DNA of 64,000 nt from Streptomyces tsukubensis (GTDB lineage Bacteria > Actinomycetota > Actinomycetes > Streptomycetales > Streptomycetaceae), in assembly GCF_003932715.1 (NCBI RefSeq), contig NZ_CP020700.1:6408501-6472500 (forward strand), in the 5' to 3' direction. The notes under the pieces are model-generated. The model was not told the origin of the DNA, did no database searches, and worked only from the letters and a program-made list of their open reading frames with translations. The translations under genes were made by a program, and so were the position numbers. Shown piece after piece: positions 16,699 to 25,224 of the stretch (positions are counted from its first letter, which is position 1; each line of letters starts with the position of its first letter).

Positions 16699-17379
16699 AT
16701 GGCGGGGACCGTAGCCCGGATGGTTGCGTACATCACGGAACGCATCGAAGGAGGAACACTCAGAGCGGGCGAACAGCTGCCGTCGACGCAGAGCCTGATG
16801 CGACAGTTCGCCCTGAGTGACAACGCCGTCTATCGCGGCATTGCACTCCTCAAGGCACGTGGCCTGGTTGATGGCCAGCAGGGCAAGGGGGTCTTCGTCG
16901 CCGATCGAAGGAAGCTGATCACTGGTCTCCAACGGATCAACAGTGGCATCGCCCAACAAGGTGAGACGATCGACCACAAGAGCAGCACGCGCGTGCAGGC
17001 ACCGGACTGGGTGGCCGCATACCTTGGTGCCGGCGAGTGCATCCTCCGTGTCCGTACCGTAAACCGCGGGGACACCATCCTTCAGGCATCCCAGTCTTGG
17101 GTGCACCTCTCGGTCGCTGACTTCGTTCCAGAGATCGACGAGCCCTACGCATGCGATCCGACGTGGCAAGCTGTCTACCAAGACCGATCCGGCTACCCCG
17201 TCGATGTTGCTTCGAAGACGGTCCAAGCCCGGACGACAACTGCCGAAGACCGCACCGCGCTTGGTCTCAAGCGCGACGAAGCAGTTCTCGTAATGCGCAG
17301 CGTCTACGTCACTGGAAACCAGGTCGTCGGCGTTGGTGAAGGCGTCTACGCTCCTGGACATCCAGTAGCGATTGCGTAA
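16699..17379 (+). CDS. GntR-family regulator, HutC/UTRA type
   Basis: A 226-residue regulator: winged HTH about residues 7-65 (GEQLPSTQSLMRQFALSDNAVYRGIALLKARGLV) and a C-terminal UTRA ligand domain (ECILRVRTVNRGDTILQASQSWVHLS ... VGEGVYAPGHPVA). ATG 16699 has AAGGAGG four bases upstream. G+C is lower than in neighbours. It stands alone on the plus strand between the ATPase and XRE genes. The tandem palindromes at 16596-16626 are its probable operators. Ligand unknown; in Streptomyces mobile elements such regulators often control transfer genes. Confidence 0.9.
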   Translation: MAGTVARMVAYITERIEGGTLRAGEQLPSTQSLMRQFALSDNAVYRGIALLKARGLVDGQQGKGVFVADRRKLITGLQRINSGIAQQGETIDHKSSTRVQAPDWVAAYLGAGECILRVRTVNRGDTILQASQSWVHLSVADFVPEIDEPYACDPTWQAVYQDRSGYPVDVASKTVQARTTTAEDRTALGLKRDEAVLVMRSVYVTGNQVVGVGEGVYAPGHPVAIA

Positions 17380-17613
17380 CCACCACCACGTAGATGCCGA
17401 CCCACGGCAGGCTGGCTGTCTGCGAACTCCGCCGACAGCCGCCTCTGCTCGTGGAAGACTTCGGTACTTCCGAGTGCGAAGGCGAACAGGGAGACTGGTC
17501 ACACAGGGCTTCCACGACCCGGTCCGGTCCAGATGCCGCACGCTCGCGTCACCCATCACATTCAGTGACCGTGCCACTCATACATCCTGGCGCAACGACA
17601 TGTCCCCAGAGTC

Positions 17614-17662
17614 CACCCAGCAGGATCCTGGGTGCCATATGCAGAATCTGGGTACGGTACCC
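17614..17662. promoter_or_regulatory. Two palindromes upstream of the XRE/TPR gene
   Basis: GGGTACGGTACCC (17650-17662; 6-bp arms, 1-nt centre) and a 7-bp-arm repeat CACCCAG/CTGGGTG (17614-17620 and 17628-17634) lie 48-96 nt before the ATG at 17710. They are candidate operators of the downstream HTH protein. The rest of the 330-bp gap 17380-17709 shows no gene. Confidence 0.5.
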
Positions 17663-17709
17663 ACGACTTGCCCTTCTGGGCTGGCTGTCTGTCGGCGTAC
17701 CGTCGGAAT

Positions 17710-18942
17710 ATGACGCTCAGCAGTGGTGAGTCCGTGGGTTCCACAGTCAGAGCGGCTCGCATCATGGCGAAGTTGACTCAAGCTCAGCTCAGCAAGATGT
17801 GCGCCATCAGCCAGAGCAGCGTCTCCCGTATTGAGAGCGGAATCCACCTTCCGACTACCCCAGAGCGTCGAGCCCTGGCAGACGCGTTGAAGGTCCCGCC
17901 CTCGATGCTCGGATTAGGGACGGAGGCTGAGAACGGCGAAATGAGTGAGGACGACATGCGTCGGCGCGATCTGCTATCAGCCACCATCGTCTTGGGGCTC
18001 GGTTCCACCCTTCCTGGAAGCGCCACGGCGGTCCCAGCTTCCTGGGATTCGGTCCTCCTCCAGCAGTACGACGCCAGTCCCATGTCACCTGTGCAGATTG
18101 AGGCTTCCTTAGCTGCCGGGATCCAGCACTACGCAGACGCCCGGTACACGGAGGCCGCCCAGGCTGTTCCCGATCTGGTGTCGGCCGCAGAACGGCACGC
18201 CCGGACGGCACCAGGCGTTGCCTCAGCCACCCTGCTGAGCCGGACGTACGTGCTGGCGACCGCCGTAGCCGTCAAGGAACGCGGAGACATCGCGCTGGTG
18301 ACCTCCGACCGAGCAGTCCACGCCGCCCACCGATCTAAGGACCCGCTTGCCACAGCGATGGCCGCCCGCGCTCAGGTCATCGTCCTGCGCCAACGCGGCC
18401 ACCACACCCAAGCTCGCCAGGTCGCCAACGCCGCGATGAACGACCTGGTCGCCGAACCAACGGCGCGGCCCGTCGTAGCACACATCGCCCTCGAAACTGC
18501 GTACGGAACCGCGCAGGCCGGACGCACCAGCGATGCCCTTGACCTCCTCAGCCACGCCCGCAACCTCGCTCGTCAGGGCCCCGCTGTCACTCACTGGCCT
18601 GACCATGCCGGCCCTCTAACCCCGGACCAGCTCGACCGCTACGCGCTGTGTGTGCACCATCTCCTTGGTGACACTCGGGCGGCGCTCCAAGCCGCCAACA
18701 GAATCAACGTCAGCGCGATGCCCACCGGGGAACGCCGTGCCCGGGCCCGGCACGACACCGCGAAGCTCTACCAAGACCTCGGCGAACTCCCCACAGCACT
18801 CGCCCTGCTACGCGACCACGAGACCGAAGCCCCACAGGACGCTCGCCGCAGCTCGTTGCGCCGGATGATCTCTGGCATGCTCGCCACCAGCCCCAGCCTG
18901 CCAGGGCTTCGCCAGCACGCGCTGCTCGTCGGAGCCATCTGA
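17710..18942 (+). CDS. XRE regulator with TPR-like C-terminal region
   Basis: A 410-residue protein. The HTH lies at about residues 10-65 (LTQAQLSKMCAISQSSVSRIESG); residues 85-105 (MRRRDLLSATIVLGLGSTLPG) are a Tat-signal-like segment often seen in Streptomyces XRE-TPR proteins; the rest is helical TPR-like repeats. ATG 17710 has no ribosome site, so translation may be leaderless or start elsewhere. Two palindromes precede it. It ends 10 nt from the convergent DUF2829 gene. Probably a cluster-associated regulator; ligand unknown. Confidence 0.85.
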   Translation: MTLSSGESVGSTVRAARIMAKLTQAQLSKMCAISQSSVSRIESGIHLPTTPERRALADALKVPPSMLGLGTEAENGEMSEDDMRRRDLLSATIVLGLGSTLPGSATAVPASWDSVLLQQYDASPMSPVQIEASLAAGIQHYADARYTEAAQAVPDLVSAAERHARTAPGVASATLLSRTYVLATAVAVKERGDIALVTSDRAVHAAHRSKDPLATAMAARAQVIVLRQRGHHTQARQVANAAMNDLVAEPTARPVVAHIALETAYGTAQAGRTSDALDLLSHARNLARQGPAVTHWPDHAGPLTPDQLDRYALCVHHLLGDTRAALQAANRINVSAMPTGERRARARHDTAKLYQDLGELPTALALLRDHETEAPQDARRSSLRRMISGMLATSPSLPGLRQHALLVGAI

Positions 18943-18951
18943 ACACCACAC

Positions 18952-19209
18952 CTACGTACCGAAGTCCACGATCTCCCAGTCGTCGGCATTCAGCGCGTCA
19001 AACGATGGAAGCCATGGCTCCGCACCCCCACGCTCTCCCTTATGCGGCCGAACGAACACGGCGTAGCCAACGAAATCACGGACCTCGCCATCCGGGGTCC
19101 GTTTACTCGACGGCGGGACCCAATAAACGTACTTGCCGGGTTCTAACCAGCTCGCTCGGGTGATGCAACACCCGCTCTTGAGCGCCCGCAATGCTTCGGA
19201 GTAGTCCAT
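18952..19209 (-). CDS. DUF2829 (Tad2-like) protein
   Basis: An 85-residue protein matching the DUF2829 pattern: DYSEALRALKSGCCITRASW at the N-terminus, a central hydrophobic strand (GYAVFVRP), and the C-terminal PWLPSFDALNADDWEIV block. Established: phage Tad2 proteins of this family block Thoeris defence by sequestering its cyclic nucleotide signal. A chromosomal copy may be a phage or element remnant or have another ligand-binding role. Start ATG 19209 matches the family N-terminus. It follows the DUF6087-like gene by 31 nt on the same strand. Confidence 0.75.
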   Translation of the reverse strand: MDYSEALRALKSGCCITRASWLEPGKYVYWVPPSSKRTPDGEVRDFVGYAVFVRPHKGERGGAEPWLPSFDALNADDWEIVDFGT

Positions 19210-19240
19210 GCTGTCCACCGTAGGGTGAAGCATCCCCTCT

Positions 19241-19564
19241 TCACGATGCTTCGCCTGCTCCGCTAACGCCTGCATCGTTGGCCAACTCGTCCTGGGCCGG
19301 TCCCAAGCCCAACCACTCCCGGGCTGCCGCGAGCGTGGGGGCTGTACCGACCACCTGGTAAGTGAACCCGTCCCACTTCTCCAGGATCCGCATCTCTTCC
19401 GGTCGGACGTGACTGGCACCACCGTGTACCGGGTGATGGCGTCGATGGACTTCCTGTGGCGGGCGACGTCGTTTCCTGTATGCCGCGAGAGGGTCGTCGG
19501 CGTCCGGCAGCGGGGTTGCCCGGGACGGTTGGTTGGAGGAGCCGGGTCGGCGGTGCTTGCCCAT
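19241..19564 (-). CDS. DUF6087-like small protein
   Basis: A 107-residue basic, disordered-looking protein: MGKHRRPGSSN start, ADDPLAAYRKRRRPP, then HRPVHGGASHVRPEE-like text and a C-terminal strand (DGFTYQVVGTAPTLAAAREWLG). This matches my memory of the Streptomyces DUF6087 family. It lies 77 nt after the methyltransferase on the same strand. Weak ribosome site. Function unknown. Confidence 0.65.
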   Translation of the reverse strand: MGKHRRPGSSNQPSRATPLPDADDPLAAYRKRRRPPQEVHRRHHPVHGGASHVRPEEMRILEKWDGFTYQVVGTAPTLAAAREWLGLGPAQDELANDAGVSGAGEAS

Positions 19565-19641
19565 GGAGTCGATCGTCCCAGAGCCCTCTGCGGCCGCGCC
19601 CAATGACGCGTTCAGCCATCGGCGCCGTCCGGCAGGAGCAT

Positions 19642-20688
19642 CTACAGCGTGGCGGACCACCTGCCGCGGGACAGGGTGGTCCGGCCGTCCGGGGCAACGG
19701 TCACCCGGGCGTGGTGGATCGGCAGTTCTCCCCAGGTGTTGAGACGGTCGCGGATCTTCTCCAGCAGCTCCCACAGCCGGCGGGGTCCGCCTTGGTGAAC
19801 AGCGGTTGGTGCGTCGTGGCGGCTGGGCGCAGTGGCACGGGCCCAGGAGCCGTCGGGGTGGGCCATGCGCAGGGTGACTGTGCCGTCGTCGTGCTGGTGG
19901 ATGCGGTGGTCGATGCCGGGGGCCTTCAGGTGCAGGTTCGACTGGACGTCCCAGGAGTCGGGGACGTACAGGAGGGGGTAGGGGCTGGTGGTGATGGTCT
20001 CGCCGTCGCCGTCCGCCTTCTCCCACACGTCGGTCACGGGCAGAGTGGGGTGGTAGTCGTCACCGGCCCGGGTGGCCATGAACGACGCCTTGTCCGGGGT
20101 GACGTAGCCGCTCGCCCCGCCATCTTCGGTCTTGTCGGCGACGACGAGCAGGCAGGTGCCGGCGATGGCCGTCACCAGCCTTCCCCCGGGGCGCAGCGCG
20201 GTGAGCCAGGAGGCGGGGACAGTGCTGACTGCCACGGCGGACACGATGCGGTCGAAGTCGGCGGGGAGTTCGCCGGTGATGTCGCAGACGGTGGTGTGCG
20301 GGCGGAGGCCGATGTCGTTCAGCCGGTCGGTGGCGGTTTGAACCAGGTAGGGGTCGATGTCGATGCTTGTCACCTGGGCATCGCCGAGGCGGTGACACGC
20401 GAGGGCGGTGCCGTATCCGGTACCGGTGGTGACCAGGAGGCGCGAGGTGTCCGCGAGAGCGGCGTGCCGGTACATGGTCACGACCAGGGAGGGCAGGGTC
20501 GAGGAGGATGTCGGCCACCGGCCGTAGGGGACGACGGTGCCCGGGGCGGTGAGGTCGGCGTGGGCAGTTCCGATCCGCGTGACCAGCGTGGTGTCGGAGT
20601 ACGCAGCATCCAGCCACGCCGTATCGCCGCCGCGCATATCCTCCGCGGCCTCTACTACGGCACCGGCACCTGTGACCCTTCTCGTCAT
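19642..20688 (-). CDS. Methyltransferase of ATP-grasp peptide (graspetide) type, orphan
   Basis: A 348-residue PIMT-related methyltransferase: AAYSDTTLVTRIG and TSSSTLPSLVVTMY, then the SAM-binding LLVTTGTGYGTALACHRLGD and acidic SIDIDP. This block order matches methyltransferases of ATP-grasp peptide maturation systems. The usual ~50-residue N-terminal part (with the VPRHxFVPRF-type segment) is missing, and position one of motif I is degenerate (VTTGTG for LEIGTG), so it may be truncated or diverging. No ATP-grasp ligase or precursor is seen next to it. ATG 20688 lacks a good ribosome site; an in-frame ATG at 20715 is possible. Confidence 0.75.
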   Translation of the reverse strand: MTRRVTGAGAVVEAAEDMRGGDTAWLDAAYSDTTLVTRIGTAHADLTAPGTVVPYGRWPTSSSTLPSLVVTMYRHAALADTSRLLVTTGTGYGTALACHRLGDAQVTSIDIDPYLVQTATDRLNDIGLRPHTTVCDITGELPADFDRIVSAVAVSTVPASWLTALRPGGRLVTAIAGTCLLVVADKTEDGGASGYVTPDKASFMATRAGDDYHPTLPVTDVWEKADGDGETITTSPYPLLYVPDSWDVQSNLHLKAPGIDHRIHQHDDGTVTLRMAHPDGSWARATAPSRHDAPTAVHQGGPRRLWELLEKIRDRLNTWGELPIHHARVTVAPDGRTTLSRGRWSATL

Positions 20689-20796
20689 ATGGGCCCAGGA
20701 GCGCTTGTGAAGCATCCGGCCCGACGGCACGGTGCCTGCGGGACCCGGGAGCCCGGTGGGCTGACGATCTCGTGGTGTTCGGCCCCGCCATTCTGA

Positions 20797-20826
20797 CCGA
20801 TGCCATTCGCGTGGCGAATGCATCGG
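20797..20826. repeat. Inverted repeat near the methyltransferase start
   Basis: Arms of 14 and 13 nt (20797-20810, 20814-20826) pair with a single bulged C around a GTG loop. It lies about 110 nt upstream of the methyltransferase start and could be an operator or a terminator-like hairpin. Confidence 0.55.
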
Positions 20827-21044
20827 ACTCGCTGTTGACCGTGTCAGGGCACAGTGTGTCCGGAGATTGCTCTTTTAGCAGGTCCGCGCAGCATCTGCGG
20901 TGTTTTCCGCGGAAGACCGGAAATTTTCAGCTCCGGAAGATAACGAAAGGATTGGCCGTACTGCGGTGATCCAGGAGATGGGTGCCTATATGACATACGC
21001 CCAGATTTTCGCACCAGTGCAGGACGTGGGTAGCGTCACCACAG

Positions 21045-21100
21045 GCGCGTGCGGGGTTCGCAACCTGGTCGCCAAAACTCTGTTCGAACCCCGCACGCGC
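21045..21100. repeat. Perfect 16-bp inverted repeat with 24-nt spacer
   Basis: GCGCGTGCGGGGTTCG (21045-21060) is exactly complementary to 21085-21100. It lies in a 900-bp stretch (20689-21587) with little coding sign and just before a small open frame. Structure and setting fit an element regulatory or nicking/replication site, but also a simple mRNA hairpin. Confidence 0.7.
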
Positions 21101-21128
21101 ATTCCCATCACACCCAGAGGAGTAACCC

Positions 21129-21401
21129 GTGGGATTACCTGCCCCGTGGCGTCGGATGAAACCGGTCACCGGCCACCGTGGTGCTCGCCATCGTACCGGC
21201 CGTAACAAAAAGTTTCGTTACGGGAACCTCTTTGGCAAGAGCACGCGGCCGATGGTCGTCATGATTCTGGCCACCAGTTGTCTTCTCCTTGTCGGGCCGC
21301 CCGTTCACATCTCCCTCGGCATCGACCCGTTGGGCGTGGCCGCCGGTACCGGGCTCGGCATGGCGGTTGGCAGGTCCGGAACGCCGCGGCACAGGCGCTG
21401 A
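21129..21401 (+). CDS. Possible small membrane protein
   Basis: A 90-residue frame from GTG 21129 with AGAGGAG nine bases upstream. The N-terminal half is very basic (RGARHRTGRNKKFRYG); one hydrophobic segment (MVVMILATSCLLLVG) follows, then a Gly-rich tail. The ribosome site and lower G+C favour a real gene; no family recognised. It is the only supported open frame between 20689 and 21587. Confidence 0.4.
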   Translation: MGLPAPWRRMKPVTGHRGARHRTGRNKKFRYGNLFGKSTRPMVVMILATSCLLLVGPPVHISLGIDPLGVAAGTGLGMAVGRSGTPRHRR

Positions 21402-21587
21402 TCCGCACCCCCGGGGGCGGGCCACCCGGCTCGCTTGTTCGGCCGGCATCGGCGGCCCGCCCCTTCTTCCGGTCGCAACGCGCCTTGGTCTCCCCTGAGG
21501 CGCGTAACGAAACTCGGCAGATTCAGCCCCTCCCGCAGAGATGTTTCCCGACTTGAACCCGTTTTGTGACACCTATGGACGGTTGCA

Positions 21588-22787
21588 GTGAGTGATCTAT
21601 GTGAAAGCTGCGAGACTCCTCTCAGCAGCGCCACCGCACGGAAGGGACGACCACGGAGGTTCTGCAACGATGCCTGCCGCCAAGCAGCCCACCGGGCACG
21701 CAGAAGTGCAGTGGTCGAGTCCGCATCAGCAGGGACACGGCCCATCGTCTACACCGAACTCGGCCCAGCAGCCGACGGACCGGTACCCCTCGCGTCCCGG
21801 AAGCCATCCCCCGGAGAAGCACTACTCCGGGAAATGCTCAAAGGCGTTCAGGACGAGGCGCGCGACCTCAGCCGAGCCGTCACAACGCTCGATGTCGAAG
21901 AGCAGCTGCGGCGCGTTGCGCAGCTTCAGGAGCAGGTCGACGGATTGGCTTCCGGCTTCATCGGACGCGCCCGGCACCACCGGGTCACCTGGGTGACGAT
22001 CAGCGCCATCTTCAAGATCAGCGAGGACACCGCCCGCCATCGGTACACGGAGCGTCTAATCCTGCGCCGTCTCGGGCAGTTCTCCCGTCGCCCCTTGCCT
22101 TCCTCTCTACGCGAGCTGTTCACCACCAAGCCTCCCGTACCACTCCACTCCGCGGAGGCTTCCGCGGCAGGGCAGACCGGCGAGTCTGCCCTCGACGAGT
22201 CCATTCCCATAAGAGAACCCACCGGGGCAGCCCTCAACCGCCTCGCCCCCGTCCTGTCCATGCTCGTAAGGACCGCCCGCCTATCGAACAAGGAAGTCAG
22301 TGACCTCATCGGCTGCTCGGGGTCCTACCTGTCGCGCATCCTCAGTGGCGAACGCGTGCCCACCTGGGCCCTCACCCAAAAGATCGCCCGTGCCTGCGGA
22401 GCCGACCCCGAAGTGCTGCGAGCCGTCTGGGAGTCCGAGAAACTCAGCAGCAGGTGCCGTGACATCCATTACATCGACTACGCGGGAGATCGCGGACAAA
22501 GCGCCGCCGAACGACTCCGCAAGGCAATTAGAACCCTTCACCTGCGAGCGGGGCGCCCCCAGCCTGAGGATATAGCAGTTGCCAGCCGGTGGGCCCTTTC
22601 ATTCACCGATGCCGACGGAATCCTCAAGGGTCATAATCTGCCCACCTGGGAATCTCTGACAAACTTCATCCTCACGCTGGGAGGGAAACCCTACCAATTC
22701 AAGGAAATCTTCAACCAGGCCGAAGGTGAGATCAGGACCGAAGGCGCCCTCCCTTCGTCCGCCTCTGGAGAATTACCGCTCGACTAG
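21588..22787 (+). CDS. Zinc-finger-like / HTH protein
   Basis: A 399-residue protein. Residues 5-35 hold a CxxC...CxxxC cluster (CESC and FCNDAC with basic RKGRPR between), as in small zinc-binding heads of Streptomyces DNA-binding proteins. A coiled-coil-like stretch (LDVEEQLRRVAQLQEQVDGL) follows. Near residues 225-275 there is an XRE-like HTH (LSNKEVSDLIGCSGSYLSRILSG). GTG 21588 has no strong ribosome site. It precedes degraded gene remnants on the same strand. Probably an element-borne regulator; target unknown. Confidence 0.7.
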   Translation: MSDLCESCETPLSSATARKGRPRRFCNDACRQAAHRARRSAVVESASAGTRPIVYTELGPAADGPVPLASRKPSPGEALLREMLKGVQDEARDLSRAVTTLDVEEQLRRVAQLQEQVDGLASGFIGRARHHRVTWVTISAIFKISEDTARHRYTERLILRRLGQFSRRPLPSSLRELFTTKPPVPLHSAEASAAGQTGESALDESIPIREPTGAALNRLAPVLSMLVRTARLSNKEVSDLIGCSGSYLSRILSGERVPTWALTQKIARACGADPEVLRAVWESEKLSSRCRDIHYIDYAGDRGQSAAERLRKAIRTLHLRAGRPQPEDIAVASRWALSFTDADGILKGHNLPTWESLTNFILTLGGKPYQFKEIFNQAEGEIRTEGALPSSASGELPLD

Positions 22788-22920
22788 CTTCCCGGCTGGC
22801 CTGACGGCCGATCAGTGCCTCTGATTAATTATCCATCCCGTACTCGGAAATCTACCGAGGAAATCATCCTGCAGAACACCTCAAGGTGCCGAGCAGCTCG
22901 ACGGAAGCCAGACCGGAAGC

Positions 22921-23237
22921 GTGGACGACGAGATCGCAGACGAGCTGTATGGGTTGCCGCGGACAGAGTTCACCGCAGCGTGGGACGCGCACGTCGCAGG
23001 CGCTGGCAAGGACGGACCACCCCGGAACGCACCAGCCAGATGCACACCGACCTCGCCCGCGCCTGATGGCAGCACGGCAAAATCGAACAGACTACCCGGG
23101 AACTCCTCGCCGTCCTCCACGTCAGCCCCGCCGAAGTCCGCGACCGCCCCTCCATCCGCACGATCGTCACCGACCTGACCTCCCATCACCCCCACACCAC
23201 CGGCATCCGCGAGCTGGCACTCGCTCTCGCCCGCTGA
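22921..23237 (+). pseudogene. Mosaic of gene remnants (head of one gene, tail of an XRE-TPR regulator)
   Basis: GTG 22921 begins a plausible N-terminus (VDDEIADELYGLPRTEFTAA) that dissolves after about 32 codons. From about 23026 another frame reads as the C-terminal end of a Streptomyces XRE-TPR protein (HTDLARA, then a TGA at 23064-23066 where the family has Trp, then WQHGKIEQTTRELLAVLH ... REVxDRPSIRTIVTDL-like text) to TGA 23235-23237. I read this as two decayed genes joined by deletion, the second with a Trp-to-stop change. Confidence 0.65.
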
Positions 23238-23300
23238 ACGGCTGCGCCGGTTGGGAAACCGCCCCGATGTCGACCCGATCCGTTCGGAGTCTCCCCCGCG

Positions 23301-25214
23301 ATGACCTGCCCTCAGCACCAGAACCAGCCCTTCCGGGAGCTGCGTGGGTTGCTCGAATGCTCCGACCGGAGGTACGCCGATCCGCTGCGCGTTGGTCTGG
23401 TCACCGCGGCCGAGGAGATGCGGAACTGGCTTGGGCACGGCCGTGCGTATGAGCAGCGCCATCACAGGGACGCCTGGCGCTCCGTCATCGCCGATCTCCG
23501 GTACGCAGCCACGTTGATCGGGCCTCGTCTCCAGCAGGTAACGGCACCTCTGCTCCAGAGCACTGCGGACAGCCTGCCGGACCTGATCACCGAGGTGGGC
23601 GACCTGGACCCCAGCGTGAAGGCCGCTGCCCAACAGGTATGCTTCGTTCTTCTCCAGCGGCTCCAGGCGCCGGAGGTCCTCACCGCGACTTGGGACGACC
23701 TTGTTTCGGCCTGCCAGGGAATGGAGCAGGACGCTGACTTGGTCATGGTTCGGCGGGATCTCCTCCTTGATCTTTTCCGCCTCACCGACCGGGACACCCG
23801 AGCGCTCGCCCGGCAGCTCGCCGGCATCCTGGGCGACCAGCCCGGTTGCATCGCCTCCGCGCACGCAATGACCGACGGATCAGGACCCGAGCCACGGACC
23901 GTCGATCGCCCCACCTGTCTGCGGCACGCCGGACTCAGCGAGCAGGACCGGCTGAGCCTGTGCCGCGAGCTCATCGCCGTACAGCCGAAGCCCGCGCGCC
24001 ACGTCGTCTGGTTCGCGGTCTCGGGCCTCCCGTACAACCCGCCGGGTCGGATCGGGGAGCAGATCCAGTTCCATACCGCCGGCTGGCTGGCCGTGCTGCG
24101 GGAAGCCAAGAACCGCAACGGCATCGGACTGCCCGGAGAACTGCTCGACGACGGCACCGGCGTACGCCTCGACGACCTGCCGGGTGGCAGGGACACCTAT
24201 CTGGCCCGGGTGGATCTGCGGGACGGCTGCTGGAACGATGTCGAGGCACAAGCCCGTCGTCTCCTCGAACAGGTTTTCAGCGTACTGGCGCACTACGGCG
24301 CAGACGCCCACCCGCAAGTGCGGAACTCGGAGGGCTTCCTCCACGTGCGCGACGGCAAGCTGGCCGGCCGACGCTACAACCCGAGCTTCCCTCCCGATCA
24401 CAACAGCACCGCGCGAGCCGCCAACAACGCAACCCGCCTGATGACCCATCTCGCACGGAGCGGGAACACGGACGGCCTTCCGGACGACCTCGACGCCCTG
24501 CGCAAGATGGAACGCTCCGACGACCGCGTGGCCCTGGCCCTGGCCCAGAACATTCTCGAAAACCGATTCAGGAGCCTCGGGATCAACCGCCGGTGGGAGA
24601 AAGGCCGGGAAAACGAAGTCGCGTACGGCTGGTACTCCTACGCCAAGGAGTTCCTCGCGGACCGGTGGGCCAACGCCTCACTCTCCGCTAACCTGGGTGA
24701 CGCGGCATACGGAGCCTTCTTGGAAGCGCTGCAAAGCCCCGAAGCGCGGAAGCGGTTGGCAGACATCCGCAGCAAGCTGGTTACATCCCGGAACGGCCCA
24801 GCCGTCCTCGACCGCAGCGGATTCATGGCCGCCCTGCCCGCGGTGCTCGCCTGCGCGCCCCCTGTACCTCACACCCTGCGGCAACTGCACACACTTCACC
24901 ACAGGGTCGCCACGCCGGCCTCCAGGTCCCGGTGGGTCAGAGAGGTACAAGATCGCTTCGACCTCGGCGTCGACCGCTTCCGCCGAATCCGCAACGCCCA
25001 CCAGCACGGCGGCCCTGCCGCCACGGAAGGGGCGATGGACAGCGTGCGCGACCTCGCCGCATGGCTCGCACGAGCCGCTATCGAGGTCACCGCCGACTCC
25101 GCCGCCTGGGGTGACTCGTCCCACACGGCCCACAAACATCACCGGCAGCAGATGCGCGAGTGGCGCCAGGACCTGGTCACGGCCACTGAGCTGGACCAGA
25201 TGCAGTGGCCGTGA
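23301..25214 (+). CDS. Large unknown protein with two HEPN-like RN-x3-H motifs
   Basis: A 637-residue soluble protein matching no family I recognise. Near the N-terminus EEMRNWLGHG (Arg41, His46) and near the C-terminus RRIRNAHQHGG (Arg564, His569) both have the R-x4-H arrangement and 'RN...HG' context of HEPN ribonuclease active sites, each inside helical sequence. The middle (residues 230-400) is mixed alpha/beta. ATG 23301 has only a distant CGGAG. It is the largest cargo gene of the element and convergent with a frameshifted small gene. A toxin or anti-phage RNase role is inferred only from the motifs and setting. Confidence 0.7.
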   Translation: MTCPQHQNQPFRELRGLLECSDRRYADPLRVGLVTAAEEMRNWLGHGRAYEQRHHRDAWRSVIADLRYAATLIGPRLQQVTAPLLQSTADSLPDLITEVGDLDPSVKAAAQQVCFVLLQRLQAPEVLTATWDDLVSACQGMEQDADLVMVRRDLLLDLFRLTDRDTRALARQLAGILGDQPGCIASAHAMTDGSGPEPRTVDRPTCLRHAGLSEQDRLSLCRELIAVQPKPARHVVWFAVSGLPYNPPGRIGEQIQFHTAGWLAVLREAKNRNGIGLPGELLDDGTGVRLDDLPGGRDTYLARVDLRDGCWNDVEAQARRLLEQVFSVLAHYGADAHPQVRNSEGFLHVRDGKLAGRRYNPSFPPDHNSTARAANNATRLMTHLARSGNTDGLPDDLDALRKMERSDDRVALALAQNILENRFRSLGINRRWEKGRENEVAYGWYSYAKEFLADRWANASLSANLGDAAYGAFLEALQSPEARKRLADIRSKLVTSRNGPAVLDRSGFMAALPAVLACAPPVPHTLRQLHTLHHRVATPASRSRWVREVQDRFDLGVDRFRRIRNAHQHGGPAATEGAMDSVRDLAAWLARAAIEVTADSAAWGDSSHTAHKHHRQQMREWRQDLVTATELDQMQWP

Positions 25215-25224
25215 CCACTCGGGA

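Noticed and set aside
21080..21120. tRNA-like T-arm string TTCGAACCCC
   Set aside because: No matching acceptor, D or anticodon stems can be drawn; the string is explained by the 16-bp inverted repeat.
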